A stretch of DNA of 64,000 nt, taken from contig OZ037766.1 of assembly GCA_964035545.1 (NCBI GenBank), forward strand, positions 18,875,581-18,939,580. Direction: 5' to 3'. The notes below the pieces were generated by a model, which saw nothing but the letters and a program-made list of their open reading frames with translations, searched no databases and was not told where the DNA came from. Shown here in pieces: positions 1-14,200 of this stretch. The translations under genes and the position numbers were made by a program. Within the stretch, counting starts at the first letter, position 1. Each line of letters begins with the position of its first letter. This DNA comes from Bugula neritina (taxonomy: Eukaryota; Bryozoa; Gymnolaemata; Cheilostomatida; Bugulidae).

Positions 1-1269
1 TGTATTTCGGTATGTTGCAGTATATTTCAATGTGGTGCACTGTATTTCAATATGTTACTGTGTACTTCAGTATGTTGTAGTATGTTGCAGTGTATTTCAG
101 TATGTTGCAGTGTATTTCAGTATGTTTCAGTGTATTTCTGTATGTTGCAGTGTTTTGCAATATATTTCAAATGTTACAGTGTATTTCAGTGTGTTGCAGT
201 ATATTTCAGTATGATACAATAAGTTTCAGTATGTTGAAGTATATTTCAGTGGGTTACAGTATATTTCAGTATGATACAGTGCATTTTGGTGCGTTACAGT
301 ATATTTCAGTATGATACAGCGTATTTCAGTATGTTTCAGTGTATTTCAGTATACTTCAATATTTTTAGGTATATTTCAGTATGTTGAAGTATATTTTAGT
401 ATATTGCAGTGTCATTCAATATGTTACAGTGTATTTCAGTATGTTGCAGTATGTTGCAGTGTATTTCAGTATGTTGCAGTGTATTTCAGTATGTTGCAGT
501 ATGTTCTAGTATATTTCAGTATGTTACAGTGTATTTCAGTATGTTGCAGTGTATTTCAGTGTGTTACAGTATATTTCAGTATGTTACAGTATATTTCTTT
601 ATATTACACTATATTTCAGTGAGTTGCAGTGTAGTTCAGTGTGCTACAGCATATTTCAGTATGTTGCAGTGTTTTTCAATTTGTTACAGTACATTTCAGT
701 ATATTACCGTAAATTTAAGTATGTTAAAGTTTATTCCGATGTGTTGCAGTGTATTTCAGTATGATACAATGTATTTCAGTATGTTGCAGTATTTTGCAAT
801 ATATTTCAAATGTTACAGTGTATTTCGGTATGTTGCAGTATATTTCAGTATGATACAGCGTATTTCAGTATGTTTCAGTGTATTTCAGTATGCTTCAATA
901 TTTTTAAGTATATTTCAGTATGTTGAAGTATATTTCAGTGGGTTACAGTATATTTCAGTATGATACAGTGCGTTTCGGTGCGTTACAGTATATTTCAGTA
1001 TGATACAGCGTATTTCAGTATGTTTCAGCGTACTTCAGTATGCTTCAATATTTTTAAGTATATTTCAGTATGTTGAAGTATATTTTAGTATGTTGCAGTG
1101 TAATTCAGTATGTTGCAGTATATTTCAGTATGTTGTCGTATGTTTCAGTGTTTTACAGGACATTTCTGTATATTACAGTATACTTGAGTGTGTTGCAGTG
1201 TATTTGAGTATGCTGCGATATGTTTAAATGTGTTACAGTATATTTCAGTAGTTTACCATATATTTCGGT
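1..1269 (+). repeat. Satellite A higher-order repeat, truncated first copy
   Basis: This is the tail of a higher-order repeat whose start lies left of the window. It carries the same ordered variants seen before the anchor in later copies: a segment with TTGCAATATATTTCAAATGTTACAG, listed here only as its key elements TTTTGCAATA and CAAATGTTAC, then GATACAGCG and a CTTCAATATTTTTAAG segment. A very similar series recurs around 2950-3200, 4260-4480, 5530-5660 and 8240-8460. Confidence 0.7.
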
Positions 1270-3397
1270 ATGTTGCAGTATATTTCAATGTGTTGCACTG
1301 CATTTCAATATGTTACAGTATATTTCATTTTGTTGCAGTATGTTGCAGTATATTTCAGTAGTTTGCAACATATCTCAGTAGGTTACCATATATTTCGGTA
1401 TGATGCAGCATATTTCAGTATGTTACAGTGTATTTCAGTATGTTGCGGTATCTTGCAGTATATTTGAGTATGTAGCAGTATATTTCAGTATGCTGCAGTC
1501 TGCTTCAGTATATTACAGTATATTTCAGTATTCTGCAGTATGTCTCAGGGTGTTACAGTATATTTCATTATGTTGCAGTATGTTGCAGTATATTTCAGTA
1601 GTTTGCAACATATTTCTGTAGGTTACCATATATTTCGGTATGTTGCAGCATATTTCAATCTGTTGCAGTGTTTTCAGTATGTTGCAGTATATTTCAGTGG
1701 GTTATAGTATATTTCAGTATGATACAGCGTAGTTCAGTATGTTGCAAAGGTTTTCAATATGTTGCAGTATATTTAAGTATGTTGCAGTATGTTTCAGTGG
1801 GTTACAGTATATTTCATTATGTTGCAGTATGTTGCAGTATATTTCAGTAGTTTGCAACATATTTCAGTAGGTTACCATATATTACGGTATGTTGCAGTAT
1901 ATTTCAATGTGTTGCAGCGTATTTCAATATGTTACAGTGTATTTCAGTATGTTGCAGTATGTTGCAGTGTATTTCAGTATGTTATGGTGCATTTAAGTAT
2001 GTTTCAAAATTTTTAGGTATATTTCAGTATGTTGAAGTATATTTTAGTATGTTGCAGTGTAATTCAGTATGTTGTCGTATGTTTTAGTATTTTACAGTAA
2101 ATTTCTGTATATTGCAGTATACATCAGTGTGTTACAGTGTACTTCAGTATGTTGCGGTGTGTTTCAATGTGTTACAGTATATTTCAGTAGTTTACCATAT
2201 ATTTCGGTATGTTGCAGTATATTTCAATGTGGTGCACTGTATTTCAATATGTTACTGTGTATTTGAGTATGTTGTAGTATGTTGCATTGTATTTCAGTAT
2301 GTTGCAGTGTATTTCAGTATGTTGCAGTATGTTGCAGTGTATTTCAGTATGTTACAGTGTATTTCAGTAAGTTGCAGTATCTTGCAGTATATTTCAGAAT
2401 GTTGCAGTATATTTCAGTATGTTGCAGTATGTTGTAGTACTTTACAGTTCATTTCTGTATATTACAGTATACATCAGTATGTTGCAGTGTCCTTCAGTAT
2501 GTTGCGGTGTTTTTCATTGTGTTACAGTATATTTCAGTAGTTTACCATACATTTCGGTATGTTGCAGTATATTTCAATGTGGTGCACTGTATTTCAATAT
2601 GTTACTGTGTACTTCAGTATGTTGTAGTATGTTGCAGTGTATTTCAGTATGTTGCAGTGTATTTCAGTATGCTGCAGTATGTTCTAGTATATTTCAGTAT
2701 GTTACAGTGTATTTCAGTATGTTGCAGTGTATTTCAGTGTGTTACAGTATATTTCAGTATGTTACAGTACATTTCTTTATATTACACTATATTTCAGTGA
2801 GTTGCAGTGTAGTTCAGTGTGCTACAGCATATTTCAGTATGTTGCAGTGTTTTTCAATTTGTTACAGTATATTTCAGTATACTACCATATATTTAAGTAT
2901 GTTAAAGTTTATTCCAATGTGTTGTCGTGTATTTCAGTATGTTACAGTGTATTTCAGTATGTTGCAGTATTTTGCAATATATTTCAAATGTTACAGTGTA
3001 TTTCAGTATGTTGCAGTATATTTCAGTATGATACAATAAGTTTCGGTATGTTGGAGTATATTTCAGTGGGTTACAGCATATTTCAGTATGATACAGTGCA
3101 TTTCGATTCGTTACAGTATATTTCAGTATGATACAGCGTATTTCAGTATGTTTCAGTGTATTTCAGTATTCTTCAATATTTTTAAGTATATTTCAGTATG
3201 TTGAAGTATATTTTAGTATGTTGCAGTGTAATTCAGTATGTTGCATTATATTTCAGTATGTTGTCATATGTTTCGGTATTTTACAGGACATTTCTGTATA
3301 TTACAGTATACTTCAGTGTGTTGCAGTGTATTTCAGTATGCTGCGATATGTTTAAATGTGTTACAGTATATTTCAAAAGTTTACCATATATTTCGGT
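1270..3397 (+). repeat. Satellite A higher-order repeat copy (about 2.1 kb)
   Basis: The copy is delimited by a recurring anchor with GTTGCACTGCATTTCAA, which reappears near 3398, 5968, 8665, 11263 and 15022. Inside is a block around 1668-2016 that recurs 4,698 bp later with nearly the same variants. It also holds a 350-bp tandem pair whose TGCGGTGT landmark falls at about 2153 and 2503. The boundary choice is arbitrary, because any phase of a higher-order repeat is equivalent. Confidence 0.7.
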
Positions 3398-5967
3398 ATG
3401 TTGCAGTATATTTCAATGTGTTGCACTGCATTTCAATATGTCACAGTATCCTTCATTTTGTTGCAGTATGTTGCAGTATATTTCAGTAGTTTGCAACATA
3501 TCTCAGTAGGTTACCATATATTTCGGGATGATGCAGCATATTTCAGTATGTTACAGTGTATTTCAGTATATTGCGGTGTGTTTCAATGTGTTACAGTATA
3601 TTTCAGTAGTTTACCATATAATTCGGTATGTTGCAGTATATTTCAATGTGGTGCACTATATTTCAATATGTTACTGTGTATTTCAGTATGTTGTAGTATG
3701 TTGCAATGTATTTCAATATGTTGCAGTGCATTTCAGTATGTTGCAGTATGTTCTAGTATATTTCAGTATGTTGCAGTATATTTCAGTATGTTGCAGTATA
3801 TTATTTCAGTGGGTTACAGTATATTCCAGTATGTTGCAGTATATTGCAGTATAATTCAGTAGTTTGCAACATATTTCTGGAGGTTACCATATATTTCGGT
3901 ATGTTGCAGTATATTTCAATGTGCTGCAGTGTATTTCAATATGTTACAGTGTATTTCGGTATAATGCAGTATGTTCTAGTATATTTCCGTATGTTACAGT
4001 GTATTTCAGTATGTTGCAGTGTATTTCAGTGTGTTACAGTATATTTCAGTATGTTACAGCACATTTCTTTGTATTACACTATATTTCAGTGAGTTGCAGT
4101 GTAGTTCAGTGTGCTACAGCATATCTGAGTATGTTGCAGTGTTTTTCAATTTGTTACCGTATATTTCAGTATATTACCGTATATTTAAGTATGTCAAAGT
4201 TTATTCCGATGTGTTGCAGTGTATTTCAGTATGTTTCAGTGTATTTCTGTATGTTGCAGTGTTTTGCAATATATTTCAAATGTTACAGTGTATTTCAGTG
4301 TGTTGCAGTATATTTCAGTATGATACAATAAGTTTCAGTATGTTGAAGTATATTTCAGTGGGTTACAGTATATTTCAGTATGATACAGTGCATTTCGGTG
4401 CGTTACAGTATATTTCAGTATGATACAGCGTATTTCAGTATGTTTCAGTGTATTTCAGTATACTTCAATATTTTTAGGTATATTTCAGTATGTTGAAGTA
4501 TATTTTAGTATGTTGCAGTGTCATTCAATATGTTACAGTGTATTTCAGTATGTTGCAGTATGTTGCAGTGTATTTCAGTATGTTATGGTGTATTTCAGTA
4601 TGTTTCAAAATTTTTAGGTATACTTCAGTATGTTGAATTATATTTTAGTATGTTGCAGTGTAATTCAGTATGTTGCAGTATATTTCAGTGTGTTGTCGTA
4701 TGTTTTAGTATTTTACAGTACATTTCTGTATATTACAGTATACATCAGTGTGTTGCAGTGTACTTCAGTACGTTGCGGTGTGTTTCAATGTGTTACAGTA
4801 TATTTCAGTAGTTTACCATATATTTCGGTACGTTGCAGTATATTTCAATGTGGTGCACTGTATTTCAGTATGTCACTGTGTATTTCAGTATGTTGTAGTA
4901 TGTTGTAATGTGTTTCAGTATGTTGCAGTGTATTTCAGTATGTTGCAGTATGTTGCAGTGTATTTCAGTATGTTACAGTGTATTTCAGTATGTTGCAGTA
5001 TTTTGCAGTATATTTCAGTATGCTGCATTATATTTCAGTATGTTGCAGTATATTTCAGTATGTTGCAGTATGTTTTAGTACTTTACAGTTCATTTCTGTA
5101 TATTACAGTATACATCAGTATGTTGCAGTGTCCTTCAGTATGTTGCGATGTGTTTCAATGTGTTACAGTATATTTCAGTAGTTACCATATATTTCGGTAT
5201 GTTGCAGTATATTTCAATGTGGTGCACTGTATTTCAATATGTTACTGTGTACTTCAGTATGTTGTAGTATGTTGCAGTGTATTTCAGTATGTTGCAGTGT
5301 ATTTCAGTATGTTGCAGTATGTTCTAGTATATTTCAGTATGTTACACTATATTTCAGTGAGTTGCAGTGTAGTTCAGTGTGCTACAGCATATTTCAGTAT
5401 GTTGCAGTGTTTTTCAATTTGTTACAGTACATTTCAGTATATTACCGTAAATTTAAGTATGTTAAAGTTTATTCCGATGTGTTGCAGTGTATTTCAGTAT
5501 GATACAGTGTATTTCAGTATGTTGCAGTATTTTGCAATATATTTCAAATGTTACAGTGTATTTCGGTATGTTGCAGTATATTTCAGTATGATACAGCGTA
5601 TTTCAGTATGTTTCAGTGTATTTCAGTATGCTTCAATATTTTTAAGTATATTTCAGTATGTTGAAGTATATTTCAGTGGGTTACAGTATATTTCAGTATG
5701 ATACAGTGCGTTTCGGTGCGTTACAGTATATTTCAGTATGATACAGCGTATTTCAGTATGTTTCAGCGTATTTCAGTATGCTTCAATATTTTTAAGTATA
5801 TTTCAGTATGTTGAAGTATATTTTAGTATGTTGCAGTATATTTCAGTGTTTTACAGGACATTTCTGTATATTACAGTATACTTCAGTGTGTTGCAGTGTA
5901 TTTGAGTATGCTGCGATATGTTTAAATGTGTTACAGTATATTGCAGTAGTTTACCATATATTTCGGT
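3398..5967 (+). repeat. Satellite A higher-order repeat copy (about 2.6 kb)
   Basis: This copy starts at the same anchor as its neighbours. It lacks the block with the TTTTCAGTATG register shift seen in the neighbouring copies near 1670 and 6366. It instead carries a local TATTATTTCAG insertion near 3790 that breaks the 10-bp register. Two copies of the ATACTTCAATATT/GCTTCAATATT segment occur in it. The mosaic content suggests unequal exchange between differently built copies. Confidence 0.65.
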
Positions 5968-8664
5968 ATGTTGCAGTATATTTCAATGTGTTGCACTGCA
6001 TTTCAATATGTTACAGTATATTTCATTTTGTTGCAGTATGTTGCAGTATATTTCAGTAGTTTGCAACATATCTCAGTAGGTTACCATATATTTCGGTATG
6101 ATGCAGCATATTTCAGTATGTTACAGTGTATTTCAGTATGTTGCGGTATCTTGCAGTATATTTGAGTAGGTAGCAGTATATTTCAGTATGCTGCAGTCTG
6201 TTTCAGTATATTACAGTATATTCCAGTATTCTGCAGTATGTTTCAGGGTGTTACAGTATATTTCATTATGTTGCAGTATGTTGCAGTATATTTCAGTAGT
6301 TTGCAACATATTTCTGTAGGTTACCATATATTTCGGTATGTTGCAGCATATCTCAATCTGTTGCAGTGTTTTCAGTATGTTGCATTATATTTCAGTGGGT
6401 TGTAGTATATTTCAGTATGATACAGCGTAGTTCAGTATGTTGCAAAGGTTTTCAATATGTTGCAGTATATTTAAGTATGTTGCAGTATCTTTCAGTGGGT
6501 TACAGTATATTTCATTATGTTGCAGTATGTTGCAGTATATTTCAGTAGTTTGCAACATATTTCAGTAGGTTACCATATATTACGGTATGTTGCAGTATAT
6601 TTCAATGTGTTGCAGCGTATTTCAATATGTTACAGTGTATTTCAGTATGTTGCAGTATGTTGCAGTGTATTTCAGTATGTTATGGTGCATTTCAGTATGT
6701 TTCAAAATTTTTAGGTATATTTCAGTATGTTGAAGTATATTTTAGTATGTTGCAGTGTAATTCAGTATGTTGTCGTATGTTTTAGTATTTTACAGTACAT
6801 TTCTGTATATTGCAGTATACATCAGTGTGTTGCAGTGTACTTCAGTATGTTGCGGTGTGTTTCAATGTGTTACAGTATATTTCAGTAGTTTACCATATAT
6901 TTCGGTATGTTGCAGTATATTTCAATGTGGTGCACTGTATTTCAATATGTTACTGTGTTATTGAGTATGTTGTAGTATGTTGCATTGTATTTCAGTATGT
7001 TGCAGTGTACTTCAGTATGTTGCAGTATGTTGCAGTGTATTTCAGTGTGTTACAGTGTATTTCAGTATGTTGCAGTATCTTGCAGTATATTTCAGTATGT
7101 TGCAGGATATTTCAGTATGTTGCAGTATGTTTTAGTACTTTACTGTTCATTTCTGTAAATTACAGTATATTTCAGTATGTTGCAGTATATTTCAGTGGGT
7201 TACAGTATATTGCAGTATGTTCCAGTATGTTGCAGTATATTTCAGTATGTTGCAGTGTATTTCAGTATGTTACAGTGTATTTCAGTGGTTTGTAACATAT
7301 TTCAGTAGTTTACCATACATTTCGGTATGTTGCAGTATATTTCAATGTGGTGCACTGTATTTCAATATGTTACTGTGTACTTCAGTATGTTGCAGTATGT
7401 TTCAGTATGTTGCAGTATATTTGAGTATGTTGCAGTATGTTTCAGTGGGTTACAGTATATTTCATCATGTTGCAGGATGTTACAGTATATTTCAGTAGTT
7501 TGCAACATATTTCAGTAGGTTACCATACATTACGGTATGTTGCAGTATATTTCAATGTGTTGCAGCGTATTTCAATATGTTACAGTGTATTTCAGTATGT
7601 TGCAGTATTGTGCAGTGTATTTCAGTATGTTATTGTGTATTTCAGTATGTTGTAGTATGTTGCAGTGTATTTCAGTATGTTGCAGTGTATTTCAGTATGT
7701 TGCAGTATGTTTTAGTACTTTACAAATCATTTCTGTATATTACAGTATACATCAGTATGTTGCAGTGTCCTTCAGTATGTTGCGGTGTGTTTCAATGTGT
7801 TACAGTATATTTCAGTAGTTACCATATATTTCGGTATGTTGCAGTATATTTCAATGTGGTGCACTGTATTTCAATATGTTACTGTGTACTTCAGTTTGTT
7901 GTAGTATGTTGCAGTGTATTTCAGTATGTTGCAGTGTATTTCAGTATGTTGCGGTATGTTCTAGTATATTTCAGTATGTTACAGTGTATTTCAGTATGTT
8001 GCAGTGTATTTCAGTGTGTTACAGTATATTTCAGTATGTTACAGTATATTTCTTTATATTACACTATATTTCAGTGAGTTGCAGTGTAGTTCAGTGTGCT
8101 ACAGCATATTTCAGTATGTTGCAGTGTTGTTCAATTTGTTACAGTACATTTCAGTATATTACCGTAAAATTAAGTATGTTAAAGTTTATTCCGATGTGTT
8201 GCAGTGTATTTCAGTATGTTACAGTGTATTTCAGTATGTTGCAGTATTTTGCAATATATTTCAAATGTTACAGTGTATTTCAGTATGTTGCAGTATATTT
8301 CAGTATGATACAATAAGTTTCAGTATGTTTCAGTGGGTTACAGTATCTTTCAGTATGATACAGTGCGTTTTGGTGCGTTACAGTATATTTCAGTATGATA
8401 CAGCGTATTTCAGTATGTTTCAGTGTATTTCAGTATGCTTCAATATTTTTAAGTATATTTCAGTATGTTGAAGTATATTTTAGTATGTTGCAGTGTAATT
8501 CAGTATGTTGCAGTATATTTCAGTATGTTGTCGTATGTTTCAGTGATTTACAGGACATTTCTGTATATTACAGTATACTTCAGTGTGTTGAGGTGTGTTT
8601 CAGTATGCTGCGATATGTTTAAATGTGTTACAGTATGTTTCAGTAGTTTACCATATATTTCGGT
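5968..8664 (+). repeat. Satellite A higher-order repeat copy (about 2.7 kb)
   Basis: This copy starts at the anchor and keeps the same order of variants as the 1270 copy at a constant 4,698-bp offset up to about 7000. It continues with a segment (about 7300-7650) that is repeated 2,637 bp later in the next copy. The next copy therefore differs by roughly 60 bp of units between these points. Confidence 0.7.
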
Positions 8665-11262
8665 ATGTTGCAGTATATTTCAATGTGTTGCACTGCATTT
8701 CAATATGTTACAGTATATTTCATTTTGTTGCAGTATGTTGCAGTATATTTCAGTAGTTTGCAACATATCTCAGTAGGTTACCATATATTTCGGTATGATG
8801 CAGCATATTTCAGTATGTTACAGTGTATTTCAGTATGTTGCAGTATCTTGCAGTATATTTCAGTATGTAGCAGTATATTTCAGTATGTTGCAGTCTGTTT
8901 CAGTATATTACAGTATATACCCGTATTTTGCAGTATGTTTCAGGGTGTTACAGTATATTTCATTAATTTGCAGTATGTTGCAGTATATTTCAGTAGTTTG
9001 CAACATATTTCAGTAGGTTACCATATATTTCGGTATTTTGCAGCGTATTTCAATCTGTTGCAGTGTTTTCAGTATGTTGCAGTGTATTTCAGTGGGTCAA
9101 AGTATATTTCAGTATAATACAGCGTAGTTCAGTATGTTGCAAAGTTTTTCAATATGTTGCAGTATATTTAAGTATGTTGCAGTATGTTTCAGTGGGTTAC
9201 AGTATATTTCATTATGTTGCAGTATGTTGCAGTATATTTCAGTAGTTTGCAACATATTTCAGTAGGTTACCATATATTACGGTATTTTGCAGTATATTTC
9301 AATGTGTTGCAGCGTATTTCAATATGTTACAGTGTATTTCAGTATGTTGCAGTATGTTGCAGTGTATTTCAATATGTTATGGTGCATTTCAGTATGTTTC
9401 AAAATTTTTAGGTATATTTCAGTATGTTGAAGTATATTTTAGTACGTTGCAGTGTAATTCAGTATGTTGTCGTATGTTTTAGTATTTTACAGTACATTTC
9501 TGTATATTGCAGTATACATCAGTGTGTTGCAGTGTACTTCAGTATGTTGCGGTGTGTTTCAATGTGTTACAGTATATTTCAGTAGTTTACTATATATTTC
9601 GGTATGTTGCAGTATATTTCAATGTGGTGCACTGTATTTCAATATGTTACTAAGTATTTGAGTATGTTGTAGTATGTTGCATTGTATTTCAGTATGTTGC
9701 AGTGTATTTCAGTATGTTGCAGTATGTTGCAGTGTATTTCAGTATGTTACAGTGTATTTCAGTATGTTGCAGTATCTTGCAGTATATTTCAGTATGTTGC
9801 AGGATATTTCAGTATGTTGCAGTATGTTTCAGTGGGTTACAGTATATTCCAGTATGTTCCAGTATGTTGCAGTATATTTCAGTATGTTGCAGTGTATTTC
9901 AATATGTTACAGTGTATTTCAGTGGTTTGTAACATATTTCAGTAGTTTACCATACATTTCGGTATGTTGCAGTATATTTCAATGTGGTGCACTGTATTTC
10001 AATATGTTACTGTGTACTTCAGTATGTTGCAGTATGTTTCAGTATGTTGCAGTATATTTAAGTATGTTGCAGTATGTTTCAGTGGGTTACAGTATATTCC
10101 ATTATGTTGCAGGATGTTACAGTATATTTCAGTAGTTTGCAACATATTTCAGTAGGTTACGATACAGTACGGTATGTTGCAGTATATTTCAATGTGTTGC
10201 AGCGTATTTCAATATGTTACAGTGTATTTCAGTATGTTGCAGTATTGTGCAGTGTATTTCAGTACGTTATTGTGTATTTCAGTATGTTGTAGTATGTTGC
10301 AGTGTATTTCAGTATGTTGCAGTGTATTTCAGTATGTTGCAGTATTTTGCAGCATATTTCAGTATGTTACAGCGTATTTCAGTATGTTGCAGTGTATTTC
10401 AGTGTGTTACAGTATAATATTTCAGTATGTTAGAGTACACTTCCGTAAATTACACTATACTTCAGTGAGCTGTAGTCTATTTCAGTATCTTGCAGTATAT
10501 CTCAGTATGTTACAGTATATTTCAGCATGTTGCAGTATATTTCAGTGTGTTACAGTATATTTCATTATGTTACAGTGCATTTCCAGATACTACACTATAC
10601 TTCAGTGAGTTTTAGTGTTTTTCAGTAAGTTGCAGTATGTTTCGGTATCTTGCAACATATTTCAATGTGTTGCAATGTATTTCTATATGTTACAGTGTAT
10701 TTCAGTATGTTGCAGCATGTTGCAGTGTACTTCAGTATGTTACAGTGTATTTCAGTATGTTGCAGTATATTATTTCAGTGGGTTACAGTATATTCCAGTA
10801 TGTTGCAGTATGTTGCAGTATATTTCAGTATGTTGCAGTATATTATTTCATGGGGTTACAGTATATTCCAGTATGTTGCAGTATGTTGCAGTATATTTCA
10901 GTATGATACAATAAGTTTCAGTATGTTTCGGTGGGTTACAGTATCTTTCAGTATGATACAGTGCGTTTTGGTGCGTTACAGTATATTTCAGTATGATACA
11001 GCGTATTTCAGTATGTTTCAGTGTATTTCAGTATGCTTCAATATTTTTAAGTATATTTCAGTATGTTGAAGTATATTTTAGTATGTTGCAGTGTAATTCA
11101 ATATGTTTCAGTATATTTCAGTATGTTGTCGTATGTTTCAGTGTTTTACAGGACATTTCTGTATATTACAGTATACTTCAGTGTGTTGCAGTGTATTTCA
11201 GTATGCTGCGATATGTTTAAATGTGTTACAGTATATTTCAGTAGTTTACCATATATTTCGGT
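8665..11262 (+). repeat. Satellite A higher-order repeat copy (about 2.6 kb)
   Basis: This is the same anchor and variant order as the preceding copy. It contains register-breaking TATTATTTCA segments near 10415, 10770 and 10842 that look like a short local amplification of a roughly 70-80-bp segment. Confidence 0.65.
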
Positions 11263-14200
11263 ATGTTGCAGTATATTTCAATGTGTTGCACTGCATTTCA
11301 ACATGTTACAGTATATTTCATTTTGTTGCAGTATGTTGCAGTATATTTCAGTAGTTTGCAACATATCTCAGTAGGTTACCATATATTTCGGTATGATGCA
11401 GCATATTTCAGTATGTTACAGTGTATTTCAGTATGTTGCAGTATATTTCAGTATGTAGCAGTATATTTCAGTATGTTGCAGTCTGTTTCAGTATATTACA
11501 GTATATTCCAGTATTTTGCAGTATGTTTCAGGGTGTTACAGTATATTTCATTATGTTGCAGTATGTTGCAGTATATTTCAGTAGTTTGCAACATATTTCA
11601 GTAGGTTACCATATATTTCGGTATGTTGCAGCATATTTCAATCTGTTGCAGTGTTTTCAGTATGTTGCAGTATATTTCAGTGGGTTATAGTATATTTCAG
11701 TATGATACAGCGTAGTTCAGTATGTTGCAAAGTTTTTCAATATGTTGCAGTATATTTAAGTATGTTGCAGTATGTTTCAGTGGGGTACAGTATATTTCAT
11801 TATGTTGCAGTATGTTGCAGTATATTTCAGTAGTTTGCAACATATTTCAGAAGGTTACCATATATTACAGTATGTTGCAGTATGTTTCAATGTGTTGCAG
11901 CGTATTTCAATATGTTACAATGTATTTCAGTATGTTGCAGTATGTTGCAGTGTATTTCAATATGTTATGGTGCATTTCAGTATGTTTCAAAATTTTTAGG
12001 TATATTTCAGTATGTTGAAGTATATTTTAGTATGTTGCAGTGTAATTCAGTATGTTGTCGTGTGTTTTAGTATTTTACAGTACATTTCTGTATATTGCAG
12101 TATACATCAGTGTGTTGCAGTGTACTTCAGTATGTTGCGGTGTGTTTCAATGTGTTACAGTATATTTCAGTAGTTTACCATATATTTCGGTATGTTGCAG
12201 TATATTTCAATGTGGTGCACTGTATTTCAATATGTTACTGTGTATTTGAGTATGTTGTAGTATGTTGCATTGTATTTCAGTATGTTGCAGTGTATTTCAG
12301 TATGTTGCAGTATGTTGCAGTGTATTTCAGTATGTTACAGTGTATTTCAGTATGTTGCAGTATCTTGCAGTATAATTCAGTATGTTGCAGTATATTTCAG
12401 TATGTTGCAGTATGTTTTAGTACTTTACAGTTCATTTCTGTATATTACAGTATACATCAGTATGTTGCAGTGTCCTTCAGTATGTTGCGGTGTTTTTCAA
12501 TGTGTTACAGTATATTTCAGTAGTTTACCATATATTTCGGTATGTTGCAGTATATTTCAATGTGGTGCACTGTATTTCAATATGTTACTGTGTATTTGAG
12601 TATGTTGTAGTATGTTGCATTGTATTTCAGTATGTTGCAGTGTATTTCAGTATGTTGCAGTATGTTGCAGTGTATTTCAGTATGTTACAGTGTATTTCAG
12701 TATGTTGCAGTATCTTGCAGTATAATTCAGTATGTTGCAGTATATTTCAGTATGTTGCAGTATGTTTTAGTACTTTACAGTTCATTTCTGTATATTACAG
12801 TATACATCAGTATGTTGCAGTGTCCTTCAGTATGTTGCTGTGTTTTTCAATGTGTTACAGTATATTTCAGTAGTTTACCATACATTTCGGTATGTTGCAG
12901 TATATTTCAATGTGGTGCACTGTATTTCAATATGTTACTGTGTACTTCAGTATGTTGTAGTATGTTGCAGTGTAGTTCAGTATGTTGCAGTGTATTTCAG
13001 TATGTTGCGGTATGTTCTAGTATATTTCAGTATGTTACAGTGTATTTCAGTAGTTTGCAACATATTTCAGTAGGTTACCATATATTACGGTATGTTGCAG
13101 TATATTTCAATGTGTTGCAGCGTATTTCAATATGTTACAGTGTATTTCAGTATGTTGCAGTATGTTGCAGTATATTTCAGTATGTTGCAGTATATTATTT
13201 CATGGGGTTACACTATATTCCAGTATGTTGCAGTATGTTGCAGTATATTTCAGTAGTTTGCAACATATTTCTGTAGGTTACCATATATTTCGGTATGTTG
13301 CAGTATATTTCAATGTGTTGCAGTGTATTTCAATATGTTACAGTGTATTTCGGTATGTTGCAGTATGTTGTAGTATGTTACAGTGTATTTCAGTATGTTG
13401 CAGTGTATTTCAGTGTGTTACAGTATTTTTCAGTATGTTATAGCACATTTCTTTATATTACACTATATTTCAGTGAGTTGCAGTGTAGTTCAGTGTGCTA
13501 CAGCATATCTCAGTATGTTGCAGTGTTTTTCAATTTGTTACAGTATATTTCAGTATATTACCGTATATTTAAGTGTGTCAAAGTTTATTCCGATGTGTTG
13601 CAGTGTATTTCAGTATGTTACAGTGTATTTCAGTATGTTGCAGTATTTTCCAATATATCTCAAATGTTACAGTGTATTTCAGTATGTTGCAGTATATTTC
13701 AGTATGATACAGTAAGTTTCAGTATGTTGAAGTATATTTCAGTGGGTTACAGTATATTTCAGTATGATACAGTGCATTTCGGTGCGTTACAGTATATTTC
13801 AATATGATACAGCGTATTTCAGTATGTTTCAGTGTATTTCAGTATACTTCAATATTTTTAGGTATATTTCAGTATGTTGAAGTATATTTTAGTATGTTGC
13901 AGTGTAATTCAATATGTTACAGTGTATTTCAGTATGTTGCAGTAATTTGCAGTGTATTTCAGTATGTTATGGTGTATTTCAGTATGTTGCAGTGTCTTGC
14001 AGTATATTTCAGTATGTTGCAGTATATTTCAGTATGTTGCAGTATATTTCGGTATGTTGCAGTATGTTTTAGTACTTTACAGTTCATTTCTGTATATTAC
14101 AGTATACATCAGTATGTGGCAGTGTCCTTCAGTATGTTGCGGTGTGTTTCAATGTGTTACAGTATATTTCAGTAGTTACCATATATTTCGGTATGTTGCA

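Noticed and set aside
4748-5701. 317-codon plus-strand ORF in the forward array
   Set aside because: This is the same cause: a stop-free 10-bp repeat. Neighbouring copies of the higher-order repeat break it at different places.
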